This document shows positions 1 through 10,489 of a stretch of DNA of 64,000 nt, in pieces. Both the position numbers and the translations under genes were made by a program. The stretch's first letter is position 1. Every line of letters begins with the position of its first letter. This DNA is from Megaustenia siamemsis (taxonomy: Eukaryota > Mollusca > Gastropoda > Stylommatophora > Ariophantidae). The stretch covers positions 15,819,900-15,883,899 of the forward strand of contig JAVIAB010000160.1 of NCBI GenBank assembly GCA_032433765.1, written 5' to 3'. Below the pieces are notes generated by a model, which saw only the letters and a program-made list of their open reading frames with translations, did not search any database and was not told where the DNA came from.

Positions 1-505
1 AGGCTACAACACCAGCAAGAGGCTACAATATCAAAAGAAGTCTGCAACATTAGAAGAAGTCTACAAAATCAGATGGAGCCTACATCATTAGAAAGAGGCT
101 ACAATATCAGAAGGAGGCTACAACATCAGAAGGTGGTGTTTCACCATTAGAATGAGACTACAACATTAGAAAGAAGCTGCAACATTAGAATGAGACTACA
201 ACATTAGAAGGAGTCTCAAACATTAGAAGGGGGCTGTAACAATAGAAGGAGACTACAACATAAGAAGGTGGCTACAACATTAGAAGGAGACTACAACATT
301 AGAAGGAGGCTCCAACATTAGAAGGAGACTACACCATTAGTAGGAGGCTTCAACATTAGAAGGTGGCTGCAACATTAGAAGGTGGCTACAACATTAGACG
401 GAGGCTACAACATTAGAAGGTGGCTGCAACATTAGAAGGTGGCTACAACATTAGGCAGAGGCTACAACATTAGAAGGAGACTACAACATCAGAAAAAGGC
501 TACAG
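1..505. repeat. 19-bp minisatellite array
   Basis: Degenerate tandem array with a core like GGCTACAACATTAGAAGG repeated about 25 times. The period is mostly 19 bp, with 20-22-bp variants near the left edge. The window begins inside it, so its true left limit is unknown. Units differ at the GAGACT/GGCTAC/GGCTGC positions, so it is not freshly homogenised. No coding capacity and no similarity to the transposons elsewhere in the window was seen. Confidence 0.9.
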
Positions 506-815
506 CATACGCTCAGCAATTTACAACAGGTGCGCCAGCTCTAATTCTTTAGTGAAGTCTGTAGGAACTGAATGTCGCATGAATATACCGTAACTATTTT
601 TCATACCGACACCCTGGTGATCAGGTGTCCCTACATAGGCAGACATTATTCAACTTCAGCAATACTCTCGTTTTTATAATCGAGTGTTTCGACGTTTTTT
701 CTTTTAAAGATAGATTTCTTATAATTTTTGCCCCAAACTTAAATTCTCGTATACATCATACGTTGTTGGCTAGGGTGTCAGATTTCTCTATTTGAGCTTT
801 ACTCTACAAGGTTTA
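506..815. other. no recognisable feature
   Basis: Single-copy-looking sequence between the 19-bp array and the RNase H relic. Only short, shifting reading frames are present. No tandem structure, SINE boxes or LINE motifs were recognised. Confidence 0.5.
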
Positions 816-1470
816 TGAAACACCAGACATTGTGGCTCCATATGGTCTGCACGTTCGGCAGGCAGAGTAGTCAAGGAAGACAGTGGTGCATACGTTAAGA
901 CCACGAGTAGCGTGACGATGGATGTGATGACAGTGACCAGTGTATTCATCTGGTTAGAGCTACAAGACTACACCAACGCCTGCATACTAAGTGATTTGAT
1001 GAGTATTTTAAAAAATGTGGAGGCGGGATCTGTACGTATGCAATGGTTAGAGTCACCGCAGAAGTCAAAAATACGAAAGGTCACCTTTGTCTACTTTCCA
1101 AGACATGCCATAGTACGTGGAAATGAAAAAGCGGACAGGTTGCCTAGCTGCGCTACCGTTGAGAACGATCAACCAATGGATCAGGCGGACATCATTAATG
1201 CCCTCCGAGATGTGGGAAGGGCACAGTACTTCAACGACCATGAGTCCACGTCACTCCTTCGGATGAAAGAGATGGGAGTTAAGATGCACACAGCCAGAAA
1301 CGAGAAACTTAGTGGGTGTGTAAGAAGACTAATCAACCAACACAGAACTGGAGTTGTCAGTCGCTGGACACTGCGGGACTTGCTAAGGAGGGAATCTGAG
1401 CACCTATGGACATGTTAGGAGTGCATTGAAGATGACCCGCAAATAACTCAATAACTCAATGGTATTGTAT
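816..1470 (+). pseudogene. LINE family A: RNase H domain and 3' end relic
   Basis: The open frame around 861-1418 encodes the C-terminal part of a non-LTR retrotransposon polyprotein. Visible pieces are GAYVKTTSSVTMDVMTVT, then ACILSDLMS (the D-containing RNase H strand) and FPRHAIVRGNEKADRL, which matches the usual PGHAGVRGNEKADRLA block of LINE RNase H domains. The Pro-Gly of that block is changed to Pro-Arg. The protein ends near VSRWTLRDLLRRESEHLWTC, and an AATAACTCA tandem tail follows. The reverse transcriptase and endonuclease are absent, so the copy is 5'-truncated. A second 3'-end fragment of the same family lies at 29006-29092. In the family RNase H removes RNA from the cDNA hybrid; here it is surely non-functional alone. 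Confidence 0.82.
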
Positions 1471-1802
1471 TTTCCTGGCAACTATATTTTCCACCAATTT
1501 GTTTTCCCATATCATTGCTCCTCTTGATAACTTCTGGTATGTTCACAATTTATTTGTTACAAGAGAAACATGTTATATTTGCACTCTTTGTGAGATTGAT
1601 CAAAGCTTCTGCCTCACGACACGACCCGCTTATTAGGTCGAGTTCTATTTGAAGTTCTCCAGCGCCCAACTGCTGATATCTGTCTCGACTACACGCCGAC
1701 ACACAGAGTAAGTAATTATCTCTCCTCTTTTCATGACCAGCTTGCATGTTATTTTCAAGTAGCGGATATGAGTAATTCCTGACTGCAATTAAACTGATTC
1801 CA
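1471..1802. other. no recognisable feature
   Basis: Stretch between the family-A tail and a SINE. Short frames on both strands look random. No repeats or domains were seen. Confidence 0.5.
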
Positions 1803-1980
1803 TAGGGAGCCGCAATATCTCAGTCGCTAGTGGACTGGACTACGAAGGACTAGATGGTTCGATCGTGATTGACGGCTTTCGGGTTCAGCCTTAAATAGGT
1901 ACCGGATTTTTTTTGGGGGAAAACTGACTACATTACACCAAAAATCATGGCCGAAGGTTTATATAAACTATGGTAAAAAA
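1803..1980 (+). mobile_element. SINE-1 copy, tRNA-derived, 3'-incomplete
   Basis: The head reads GGAGCCGCAATATCTCAG with a decayed Pol III A box, then a B-box-like GGTTCGATCG. The shared SINE-1 body follows: GGTACCGGA, a T run, a GGGGGAAAA block, then ACATTACACCAAAAATCATG and CCGAAGG. The same order is found in the copies at 22532 and 31562 (opposite strand). The terminal block around CGCCACTTGGCG is missing. Both boxes carry mismatches, so this copy is old. SINEs of this type are Pol III transcripts mobilised by LINE machinery. Confidence 0.75.
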
Positions 1981-2989
1981 AATTATGTTGCAAAGATGGT
2001 GGGATCTAGGTCACATTCTCTTGATCGCTGCAGAAAGTGCATTCGGAATCTGATTAATTTCGGTTCTCCGTTGTACTTTTCTGCGTTAAAGTAAAAGTGA
2101 TGATCTTCTTATTACGTCTGCGCCGCTAAAGCGATGTTGTACCCCGGCAACAGTCCCTTTTTGACAAATCAAGTGTTGTGAATGCGACCTTCCAACGTCT
2201 AGACTTGATTTGCGCTTTACGTCACATTGGTGCTGTTCATGACCGTTGTTGGAATTCCTTGACGCAAGTTATTTCCATGTTACTTATCAATGTAAACTAC
2301 TTCGCCAGCCGCGGTTTTATCTCTTTACGGAATTTGCACAGTGGTTTGTTCGTCTTAGGCTGCTTTTACTAGAGTAATCAGAAATCGAAAGGGAGCGAAA
2401 TTGTGTTTACGACTTTTTTTGTGTGCTACGTCATCAGAATGGTTCATCGTATATCCCTAGACTCTAGACCGACCGTACGCTAATCTTACGGTCGGTTGTT
2501 TGATGTGCGACGGGGATAATCTGACGACTAGCTGTGTGTCTATATGTTCGGAATTGGAGTCAACAACGATGACCTAACATCATCAAGCGCTCTACATTTT
2601 TTAAAAATATGACGATCATAATTTTCAAAAGGACGTGATCTCCCGTTATATGGTGGATAGGCGGCGGAAACAAAATAGCCTTATTGAAGGCTATGCATGG
2701 AAAGTGTTCCTTGTTGCAGTTTCCTCATATTCCAAGTCCGGCTTGTTGAGGGAGCTACTGAGTTAAGTGCTCTGTGCACACCGTGAGCAGTGTGTCTCAT
2801 CCGTTTTGATTATGTTACGTAATTCCAATTGCTTTCGATGAATGATGATATAATATGACAGGGAACAGTTGGCTGTGTTCACTTTCTGCGCGGTTTCGCC
2901 TTATGTCTTTTGGCGTGTGCTGAGACTGCTATGATGGGGACTACAGTCACCTTTCTTTGTTTGGGAGATGAGATTCGGATGATTACGCT
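1981..2989. other. unique-looking sequence, no gene recognised
   Basis: About 1 kb with scattered short frames, the longest about 64 codons at 2178-2372, which has no recognisable domain or codon pattern. The only structural element noticed is the inverted repeat at 2468-2496, listed separately. Confidence 0.5.
2468..2496. other. perfect 10-bp inverted repeat
   Basis: ACCGACCGTA (2468-2477) and TACGGTCGGT (2487-2496) are exact reverse complements around a 9-nt loop. The arms are GC-rich in AT-rich surroundings. No T run follows on either side. Role unknown. Confidence 0.6.
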
Positions 2990-2995
2990 GGCACG

Positions 2996-3058
2996 GGCGG
3001 TTGAGCAATTATGGATTTTACTTTGTTTGCAATGATACCGAGGCCTTCCATAACCAAA
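2996..3058 (+). repeat. dispersed repeat, second copy at 61351-61419
   Basis: The stretch with AGCAATTATGGATTTTA and CCTTCCATAACCA is found again near 61357-61419 with several substitutions. It belongs to an unidentified dispersed repeat. Here a SINE-1 3' fragment follows immediately; there a LINE-C fragment is inserted. Confidence 0.6.
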
Positions 3059-3071
3059 TAACCAAAAAAAA

Positions 3072-3112
3072 TGCCCTACACGCCACTTGGCTTGACTGGG
3101 CTCTTTACTTTC
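3072..3112 (+). mobile_element. SINE-1 3'-end fragment
   Basis: Contains the SINE-1 terminal block CGCCACTTGG, then CTTGACTGGGCTCTTTACTTT, the end seen in fuller copies. Everything upstream of the last ~45 bp is missing. A short TG-rich stretch (3145-3178) lies just downstream. Confidence 0.6.
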
Positions 3113-3685
3113 ACTTTATAGATAGAATAGATTATGTATATTCTTGTGCGTATGTGTATGTGCGTGCGAGTGTGCGGGTACCATTATAAGAACAATATCA
3201 ATGGCAGTTGTGTTGTTTCCGGCCAAGAAACGAGAACGATATTACTACATTACCGCAGACTCGGGAGTGTCCAGCAATTGTCGACAGATGGCAAAGATCA
3301 GGTATCTGTATAGCTTCGTTGATCATTAATTAAGCTCGCTGCTTATCTGTCCTTTAAATCGTCTCTCACCCCTACTCGTGCCACGCTAGATTAACAATTC
3401 ATGAACTCTGCAAATAAAAGAACCAGTGATTGTACCCAAGTCAAAGTGTCGATTCATGAGTGATTTCATCTTCCCTGTCCCAAGGTGTCACATAAGCTAA
3501 TTTGCCAGGTCATTGATTTCAAGGAAACGAGCATATAGCCAGGAAATGAGATCATAGTAAGCGACATGTTTGTATCCTCATCCACGTATGTTTCAGCCAT
3601 CCATTTTAACCTTTGATAGTATAGGAACTCGATAATTGCGTTGATTAGCAAACTTTGTTAAACATGCTATCTTGTGTTGTTCTCA
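3113..3685. other. no recognisable gene
   Basis: Short frames on both strands with no recognisable domain. Apart from the TG-rich stretch at 3145-3178, nothing repetitive was noticed. Confidence 0.45.
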
Positions 3686-4690
3686 TCACCACTGAGTGCC
3701 GTCTCCGCATCGAAGTTTGACTACCATGGAACTCCAATCAGCTTTGTCTATTGCTTTGAGGGTGCAGGTTGTCATAGGTTGACTTGTCCATCTTTAGATG
3801 TTACTCGTCCATATTAGTCTTGGTCTGCCTCTGCCTCGTTTACATTGTATTTTCAATTCTGAAAAAATATTTTTAGTAGGCTGTTGTGTCTTTTAACATG
3901 CCCAAAAATTCTCATTTGTCTTGTTTGAATTGTGTTTAGTAGTTCTCTTTTCATTTTTAGTTGTTTTAAGACTTCATTGTTTGTTTTCTTTTCTTTCCAT
4001 TCATTTCTTCCTCTTCTATAAACGCACATTTCAAAGGCTTCAATTCTCTGTTCTGTTTTCTTGCCTAATGTCCATGTTTCTGCACCATACAGGAATGTTG
4101 AGAAGATATAACATTTTGCTATTCTTAGTTTTAGCCCTGGTGTCATTTGTTTTGAAGTATATTTTTCATGGCATTAAAATGATTTTTTGCCATTCCTATT
4201 CTTTTGTTTATTTCAGTTTTACATTTTTATCACTGGTTATATTATGTCCAAGGTTAGCTGTAGCTCTGAACTGTTTCCATGTCTATTCCTTCACCTTTGA
4301 TATCCATTTGAAGGGTTTGAGTATTATCTTTGTTTATTATCATAGTTTTAGTCTTTTTTATATTCATATCTAATAAATATATTTTGCTTGTCATGCCTAT
4401 TTCATTAAGATCTTTGCTGTAGATCTTTAGTATTTTCTACTAGTAATACAATATCATCAGCATATCTTAGGTATTTTTATTATATTTCCTTTAATGTTTA
4501 GGCCTGACATCTCTGTGATGTTTTTAAAGATTTGCTCAGTGTATTGAACAAGCATGGTGATAGGATGCATCCCCGTCTAACTCATCTTTTTTTATATCAA
4601 TAGGTGTAAATTTTTATTTATTATGTTTTATTCTTGCTGTTTGTTCCAAGTATAAATTACATATTAATTGTGTTGTTCTAAATACTTTAT
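3686..4690 (-). mobile_element. LINE family C relic (reverse transcriptase and 3' end)
   Basis: The antisense frames encode the end of a LINE reverse transcriptase. YADD (antisense 4453-4464) is the catalytic motif. Downstream on the minus strand come TPGLKLRIAKCYIFSTFLYG and AETWTLGKKTEQRIEAFEM, then the tail segment common to all family-C copies (GHVKRH near the C-terminus). The frame is broken repeatedly by substitutions and small indels, so it is inactive. The 3' end lies at the low-coordinate side, next to CATCACCACTGAGTG. Related copies lie at 28345, 50371 and 62797. The clade cannot be settled from this fragment. Confidence 0.85.
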
Positions 4691-5108
4691 TTATCATGCT
4701 GATATAATTCTAGAATATACCATGTTACTCGGGCATAATAGAGTATGTACCTATTATTTGTAGTGAAACATTTTATATTTGAAAGTGTCTTAACATATTT
4801 AGGTTTACTTATGTGAAAGATCACCATTTTCCTAACACTTCCATTTATAATGCAGGGATCATTGTTAATATGAACCCACCCCCTTGTGGATACTTTGGTT
4901 CCCACGGTGAGGGGAAAAAAGAATAGCCATTGTTACCTGCCACACATTTCGTTAGAGGAGACTAAGGAGGTTTGGAACCGTCGCATATACAGCTGAGTAG
5001 GACGTGTACGGAGCGACCTTGTCAACGGAATTTACCAATCCATTTTTGGAAATGCTGCGATACGTGATGGAGAGGACATGAGAAACTCCTGACAGCGATG
5101 GCACTGGT
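4691..5108. other. no recognisable feature
   Basis: AT-rich spacer with no recognised domain. The edge next to LINE-C may contain more decayed LINE sequence. Confidence 0.4.
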
Positions 5109-5204
5109 TCTATATGGTTAGAATAGAATTAATCTTCTATATGGTTAGAATAGAATTAATCTTCTATATGGTTAGAATAGAATTAATCTTCTATATGGTT
5201 AGAA
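5109..5204. repeat. 27-bp minisatellite, left block
   Basis: Three to four copies of a 27-bp unit containing ATATGGTTAGAATAGAATTA. The array is cut from its main block (5303-5703) by SINE-1 sequence, so the two blocks were probably one array. Confidence 0.9.
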
Positions 5205-5302
5205 TAGATTATCATGTGCTGAAGGTCTGTAAAATATAGGGTCACTAACACCATATTTCCCTATACGCCACTTGGCGTGACGGGGGGTACTTTACTTTTT
5301 TC
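5205..5302 (+). mobile_element. SINE-1 3' half within the 27-bp array
   Basis: Carries the SINE-1 block GAAGGTCTGTAAAATAT, then GTCACTAACACCATAT and CGCCACTTGGCGTGACGGG, ending in CTTTACTTTTTTC. The tRNA-like head is absent. It sits between two blocks of the same minisatellite, which suggests insertion into a pre-existing array. No clean target duplication could be read because the flanks are repetitive. Confidence 0.8.
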
Positions 5303-5703
5303 TATGGTTAGAATAGAATTAACCTTCTATATGGTTAGAATAGAATTAATCTTCTATATGGTTAGAATAGAATTAATCTTCTATATGGTTAGAATAGAAT
5401 TAATCTTCTATATGGTTAGAATAGAATTAATCTTCTATATGGTTAGAATAGAATTAATCTTCTATATGGTTAGAATAGAATTAATCTTCTATATGGTTAG
5501 AATAGAATTAATCTTCTATATGGTTAGAATAGAATTAATCTTCTATATGGTTAGAATAGAATTAATCTTCTATATGGTTAGAATAGAATTAATCTTCTAT
5601 ATGGTTAGAATAGAATTAATCTTCTATATGGTTAGAATAGAATTAATATTCTATATGGTTAGAATAGAATTAATCTTCTATATGGTTAGAATAGAATTAA
5701 TCA
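5303..5703. repeat. 27-bp minisatellite, main block
   Basis: About 15 highly similar 27-bp units with the core ATGGTTAGAATAGAATTAAT. Because 27 is a multiple of three, one frame stays open and would encode a nonapeptide repeat (IELIFYMVR). This is a by-product of the period, not evidence of a gene. Confidence 0.95.
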
Positions 5704-5757
5704 GAAATTATATGACAGACTTTGACGATTTCTTCTTATTGATGTGATTTCCAGTAA

Positions 5758-5808
5758 TGGACACACACACACGCACACATACACACACACACACACACAC
5801 GCGCGCGC
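5758..5808. repeat. CA/CG dinucleotide microsatellite
   Basis: Run of AC dinucleotides with a few GC interruptions, ending in GCGCGCGC. A simple sequence repeat with no other role visible. Confidence 0.9.
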
Positions 5809-6019
5809 ATTTTGTCATTTCATGACGCATGTCATATGAGATGATTTTGTCATTTAGCATCCTTACGTCCGTTATTAAGAATTAGGTGCACAACCAATGA
5901 GACCCTGTCAAGGGCTACAAACATGTCTGAGAGCGAAGGAGATATGAACCTCTTTGTTCTATATATGCTGATTGCTTTTTCTATGAGCTTTACTTTTTAC
6001 CAAGTATTCCAAATTTTAT

Positions 6020-6400
6020 TTTCTCATGAAGTGCCCAACAAAATGTTGATTGTTTCTTTCTGATGTTTCTTAGTAGCTCCCTTTTTGTGTTGGCCTCATT
6101 GAGAATTTCCTCATTGGTCTATTTAGCTGACCAGGAAACTTTCAACATTCTTCTGAGAAAAATTCGCATCTCAGTACCCTCTAATCGTCTTTTCATTTGA
6201 TTGTTTACTGTCCATGATTCGCTTCCACAGGCCACAATTGGCTCTATATAGCACTGATGAACTATCTCACTTCTATTGACATAGATTTCTCTCATAAGAT
6301 ATATTTCATTTTCTGAAATGCTATGTTGATGTAGTTCAAGCCTTTTATTTTGCTTCGGTTTTTGTTTTTTTCAAGGTAGATCTGTTTGTAGTTAGAGTTT
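6020..6400 (-). mobile_element. LINE family B relic
   Basis: Antisense, this shows the family-B C-terminal region, best seen in fuller copies at 31972 and 62156. Recognisable blocks are the tract around GAAAGAAACAATCA and the upstream sequence matching CCATGATTC. Reading frames are broken. It is a 5'- and 3'-truncated relic. Confidence 0.6.
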
Positions 6401-6404
6401 TTTC

Positions 6405-6800
6405 TTAGACACTCCACAGATGATGATCTTCTTCCTCCTCTACTTCTTCTTCTTCTTCTTCTTCTACTTCTTCTGCTACTTCTTCCTCTTCTTCTTCTTC
6501 TTCTACTTCTTCTTCAGCGCTTAGGTATTGCTGTAAATTTAGACATTTAGACCACCTTGGGTATCGAACAATTCGGTGTATTCTAGGCCTTCCCCGGTTC
6601 CCCATAGTTTGTCAAGCAGAGCTGTGACCATAATTGTGCTCTTATGGTGTTGGGATTGTTGCAGTCCTGTATGATATGGTCTGGAGTCTGTTTGGATGCT
6701 CCACAATATTCCCTCTGATGAAATCTTAGCAGACTAGCGCATCTTTCCTATGCCAGTTTATATCAAGCTTACTATATCACGGGTTGGCTGTCCAACTGAA
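6405..6800 (-). mobile_element. LINE family G 3' end with GAA-rich tail
   Basis: On the minus strand, 6600-6720 reads approximately CGASKQTPDHIIQDC. This is the cysteine/histidine motif found at the C-terminus of many RNase H-bearing LINE polyproteins (CGxxxQTxxHxxxxC). The frame breaks both sides of it. Toward the 3' end there is a GAA-rich tract (CTT on the plus strand, 6425-6515) that may be a microsatellite tail. It encodes a Glu-rich run only by accident. Could be the same superfamily as family A. Confidence 0.55.
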
Positions 6801-6935
6801 GTATAATGCTCCTCCAGCAATGATTTGACCTGGACTTTTCTGCGTTATTTATTTACTTATAGTTATCAACATAAGAGACAAACAATTATTGCAAAGGATA
6901 AGAGCAACATATACAAGGACATATATATAAGCTTA

Positions 6936-6940
6936 TTATT

Positions 6941-6983
<43 letters not shown>

Positions 6984-7383
6984 AGTACCAAGCCTGCTGG
7001 TCTCTGTGATGTCTCTCCACAACTTTTGATTTCGACAGTGATTTGTCATTTCTATTGTTGACCTTTTGCCAAGTCATTCTCTTAAGCTGTCTGGTGTCTT
7101 TTCTCTTTGCTTCCCTCTATTTTCCCAGTTGTTACAATATATACTGTTCCGTTCTCGTTGCATGACCACAAAATGATGATTGTTTTCTCCTAATATTGGA
7201 AATTACCTCTCTCTTTTCTTTGGCCTCTTTCAGAAAGTTTTCATTACTCTTCTTAGCTGTCCATGGTATTCTCAATATTCTTCTGTAAAACCACATTTCT
7301 ACAGCCTCGAGTGGTTTTCTTGTCTGTTGTCCTATTGTCCGTGTTTCATATCTATATGTTAAGACTGGCTCTATATAACATTT
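6936..7383 (-). mobile_element. LINE family B 3' end, interrupted by the RTE copy
   Basis: The 3' tail is the trinucleotide run (ATC on the plus strand, 6943-6984). Upstream of it the minus strand encodes ETRTIGQQTRKPLEAVEMWF and YRRILRIPWTAKKSNENFL, followed by a GH(A/V)TR-type block. Similarity to 54838-55270 and 62156-62645 is clear. The family-B sequence resumes at about 9801 (AAGCACTCTTTTTC), matching the continuous order in the 55250 region. The RTE-like element between 7384 and 9800 therefore inserted into this older LINE. Confidence 0.85.
7373..7383. repeat. target-site duplication, left copy
   Basis: ATATAACATTT here is repeated exactly at about 9799-9809, on the far side of the RTE-like element. 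Eleven bases match, although the first few could belong to the element's ATAG tail. This marks the insertion boundaries. Confidence 0.8.
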
Positions 7384-8724
7384 GTTCTTCACGCATTACT
7401 GTATCTATTGAATCCTTTATTCTATTTAGGATGATTTTACAGAATAACTTTGAGGCAACTGACAAAAGTGTCACGCCTCTCCAGTTGTTACAATCTCTAA
7501 GATTGCCCTTTTTTGGGATCTTAACAATGATTCCTTTTTTCCATTTATGAGGCGTCTTCTCTGTTTTCCAAATGATGTTGAACATTTTTTGGAGATGTAT
7601 TAAATTATGGCTATCAATTGCCTTGAGGATCTCAGCTGTTAACTTATCCTCTCCAGCAGCCTTGTTATTGGTCATTAGCTTTAAGGTGGTTTCTATTTCA
7701 CTCAAGGTGAAGTCATCTAAATTTACATCTAATTCTGCTGCTGGTGTTTCAGCTTCAAAATCTATTAAACTGTGAGGTAGTGGACGGTTAAGAATTTCTT
7801 TGAAGTGTTCTGCCCAACGGGCTTTTATGTCTGCGCTTGTTGTTAGCATTAATCCAGATTTGTCTAGAATTGGTGTTCCACTGGATGTATAGGTGTTTGT
7901 CAGCATCTTTTGTACTGTATAGAGAGTTCTGCTGTCTCCTGTAATTGCAGCTGTCTCTGCTTTCTCTGCCAAGTTGTCTATATAAGCTCTTGTATCTCTT
8001 CTTGCCGAACTTTTCACTTTGTTGTCTAATTCTTTGTATGTTGCTTTTGCCAGAACCTTTCCAAGATCTGTCTTTACATTAGTCACGGCTCTCTTTGCTT
8101 CTCTTCTTTCTTTGATGTATTTCCATGTGGTGTCTGAGATCCAAGCTCGTTTTTCCATTTTCTTCAGTCCGGCACTTGCTTCTGCTGCTGTCATTAGTAT
8201 TTTGCTCTGTGAGTCCCACATTTCATTGATATCTAAGTCTATTTCACCGAGTGCTGAATAACAATTACTTAGCTCTATGTTAAACTTTTCCTTTATGGCT
8301 TCATCTTTCAGTTTATGACTATCAATTTTATGTGTAATTGACCTCTTCTGTTGGTTTCTAAATTTTAATCTTATTTTCCCAATGCACAGGTTGTGGTCAC
8401 TATTAACATCAGCACCTCTGTAAGCTCTTACATCTATTAATGATGATCTGAATTGTTGTTTAATACATAGGTGGTCAATTTGATTTGATGTTCTATCGTC
8501 AGGAGATATCCATGTTGTTTTGTGAATATTTTTGTGTGGAAATAATGTCCCACCTATAACTAAATTTTCTATTAAACATAATTCTATTAATCTTTCTCCA
8601 TTCTGACTTGTTGTATTACAGCCTTCTCTCCCCATCACATGTTCCACTCCTGCGTTATCTTGTCCTACTTTGGCGTTGAAGTCTCCCATTACAATTAAAA
8701 GATCGTGTTTTATATGGTTTACCA
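7384..8724 (-). pseudogene. RTE-like LINE copy 1, inverted 5' segment: endonuclease and early RT
   Basis: The minus-strand frame from 8725 leftwards encodes the end of an AP-like endonuclease: VMGDFNAKVGQDN and, later, the catalytic SDHN motif. A linker follows, then the start of the reverse transcriptase (NKAAGEDKLTAEILK, WKKGIIVKIPKKG, NWRGVTLLSVASKLF) up to DTVMREEQ. The first part of the endonuclease is missing. The segment is antisense to the rest of the same element at 8725-9800, with about 65-70 residues of RT absent between them. This is the arrangement left by twin-primed reverse transcription. The frame itself is remarkably clean. Confidence 0.9.
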
Positions 8725-9800
8725 TAAAAAATCATAAATATTATCAAAGACATGTATGATGGTTACACATGTGCAGTTCGAACAGAGGAAGGACTGAGCG
8801 AATGTTTCCCAATAGAAACTGGGGTTAAACAAGGATGTATTTTATCGCCCTTGTTATTTGGAATTGTTATGGACTTCATAATGAAGAAATGCTGCACTGG
8901 TAATAAAGGCATCGAATGGATACAAGGAGACCATTTGGAGGACCTCGACTTTGCTGATGACATAGTTCTCATCAGCAGTCAGATAAAAACGATGCAGGAA
9001 AACACAAATGAACTATCATCAATAGCCAGCAAAATTGGGCTTGAGGTCAATCATGAAAAGACTAAAGTCATGAAAAGTTTAATTCCAACAAGTGACAAAA
9101 TATACATGGAAAACAAACCAGTAGAAGAGATCGATCACTTTATCTATCTTGGAAGTCACATTGATCGAGAAGGGGATACGAGCAAAGAAATTAGAATCAG
9201 ACTGGCTAAAGCAGCAATGTCTTTCAGAAGCCTTGAAAAGTTGTGGAAATCAAAACTCATTAGCACAAACACAAAACTTAGGCTATTCAAATCAAATGTA
9301 CTATCAACCCTTACGTATGCGTGTGAAAGCTGGAAAACAACAAGAGATATAGAAACAAAGTTGAACGCATTCGAAAATAAATGTCTAAGGAAAATACTTG
9401 GTATAGAATGGAACGAATTCAAAACAAACGAGGAAATTAGAGAAATCGCCAATCAACCACTAATATCTTCAGTAATAAAGAAAAGACGATGGTCATACGT
9501 TGGACATGTGATGAGAAGAGATAATAATCGAATAGCAAAGCAAGCCCTCATATGGGAAACAACAGGTAAAAGAAAAAGAGGAAGACCCAGGGAGACACTG
9601 AGAAGAACATTGATGAGAGAGGCAAGAGCAGCAGGAATCGGCTCCCTCAATGAGATAGAACTGCTTGCACAGAACAGAGACAGATGGCGAGATTTAATAA
9701 AATATCTTTAAAAGAAAACTGCTAGAACAAAAATTCATATAGGAGAAGGTGTATCTTGGTCTACGCCCTATGGGCCGGTTACGGCTCGAAAGGTCAATAG
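8725..9800 (+). pseudogene. RTE-like LINE copy 1, 3' segment: reverse transcriptase C-terminal part and tail
   Basis: The open frame 8752-9711 (extending back to about 8731) encodes the RT palm and thumb. TGVKQGCILSPLLFGIVMDF is RT motif region 4, and FADD at 8950-8961 is the catalytic motif. Then YLGSHIDREG, CESWKTTRD and the usual distal GHVMRRDNNRIAKQALIW and KRKRGRPRETLRRTLMREA. The 3' UTR is short (about 90 bp) and ends in ATAG repeats, typical of the RTE clade. It agrees with copy 2 (43801-45157) in protein except for about one residue (S versus N after VLIS). It cannot make a whole protein because its 5' half is inverted. Confidence 0.92.
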
Positions 9801-9957
9801 ATAGATAGATATAACATTTAAGCACTCTTTTTCTTGTTTCTATTGTCAAAAATAGATTGCACAGTATCCTCAGTTTTTTTAGAAATTTGCTTTTGCCTGA
9901 GATAATCCGAATATATACACACACGCATAGTCATAATTCTTGAATGTTATCCTTCTC
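9801..9957 (-). mobile_element. remainder of the interrupted LINE family B, then spacer
   Basis: AAGCACTCTTTTTC continues the family-B sequence that stops at 7383, matching 55260 onward. The rest is short AT-rich spacer containing a small CA run. Confidence 0.6.
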
Positions 9958-10285
9958 TTCTTTTTTTACTTCTTCTTCTTCTTTCCTTCCTCATTTGCCT
10001 TTCAGCGTCGAGGGGAGATACAATTTGCAGTCTTTTGCTCTTCTGCTCACCTCTGCCGGTGTTATGCTTCCTAGTGTTTCTAACATATTGTCAATCCATC
10101 TTTTTCGTGGTCGGCCCTTGGGTTTGGTGTTCTCACAACATTTATTGAAGGCTCTTAGTGTTGTGTTTGGATCTCTCTGCCTTATCACGGGACCAAACCA
10201 TTTGATCTGTTCTTTCCTCATATATTCTATGATGGGGATTATTCCTAACTTGTCTGAGCTATCATTCTTGAAAGAAAAAAACACA
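9958..10285 (-). mobile_element. LINE family D 3' end relic
   Basis: On the minus strand, QIKWFGPVIRQRDPNTTLRA and KPKGRPRKRWIDNMLETLGS, then AEVSRRAKDCKLYLPS and STLKGK at the end. This is the tail region after the RT of a LINE family, found again at 18117, 26722 and 33348. The catalytic RT part is missing. A polypyrimidine run (polypurine on the sense strand) forms the 3' tail. Confidence 0.8.
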
Positions 10286-10299
10286 CCTAAAAACTGTTT

Positions 10300-10480
10300 T
10301 TATAACATTTTCCCATTACTGTGGTCTGCCGGGAGTGTTGTAGTACCGAGAATAAGGGCCGCATGTCCAGAACAATGCCGCGAGACGTTCGGGTCTGAGT
10401 TTTTTATTTTCATCTCCTACAGAAGAAAAAAAAAACCGTTTTACCAACCTGGATTCGAACCCGCGTTTTCCCTTTTCTTT
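10300..10480 (-). mobile_element. possible tRNA-derived SINE with B box
   Basis: Antisense, 10435-10465 contains GGGTTCGAATCCAGG, an exact Pol III B box (GGTTCGANTCC). It is followed by a long T run and a unique-looking body. No A box is evident upstream on that strand. It resembles the SINE-2 candidate at 18650 in having a B box followed by a T-rich stretch. Could also be a decayed tRNA-like fragment. Confidence 0.4.
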
Positions 10481-10489
10481 TGAAGCAAC

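Noticed and set aside
5277..5747. 156-codon open frame with nonapeptide repeats
   Set aside because: It is produced by a 27-bp minisatellite whose length is a multiple of three, and it begins in SINE sequence. No domain or codon bias supports a gene.
6405..6605. Glu-rich acidic protein on the minus strand
   Set aside because: The Glu run is a GAA-type microsatellite next to a LINE 3' end. The rest of the frame is LINE tail with stops removed by chance.
9944..10483. 179-codon plus-strand frame
   Set aside because: It is antisense to the family-D LINE tail over its first 330 bp and to SINE-like sequence after that. No domain of its own.
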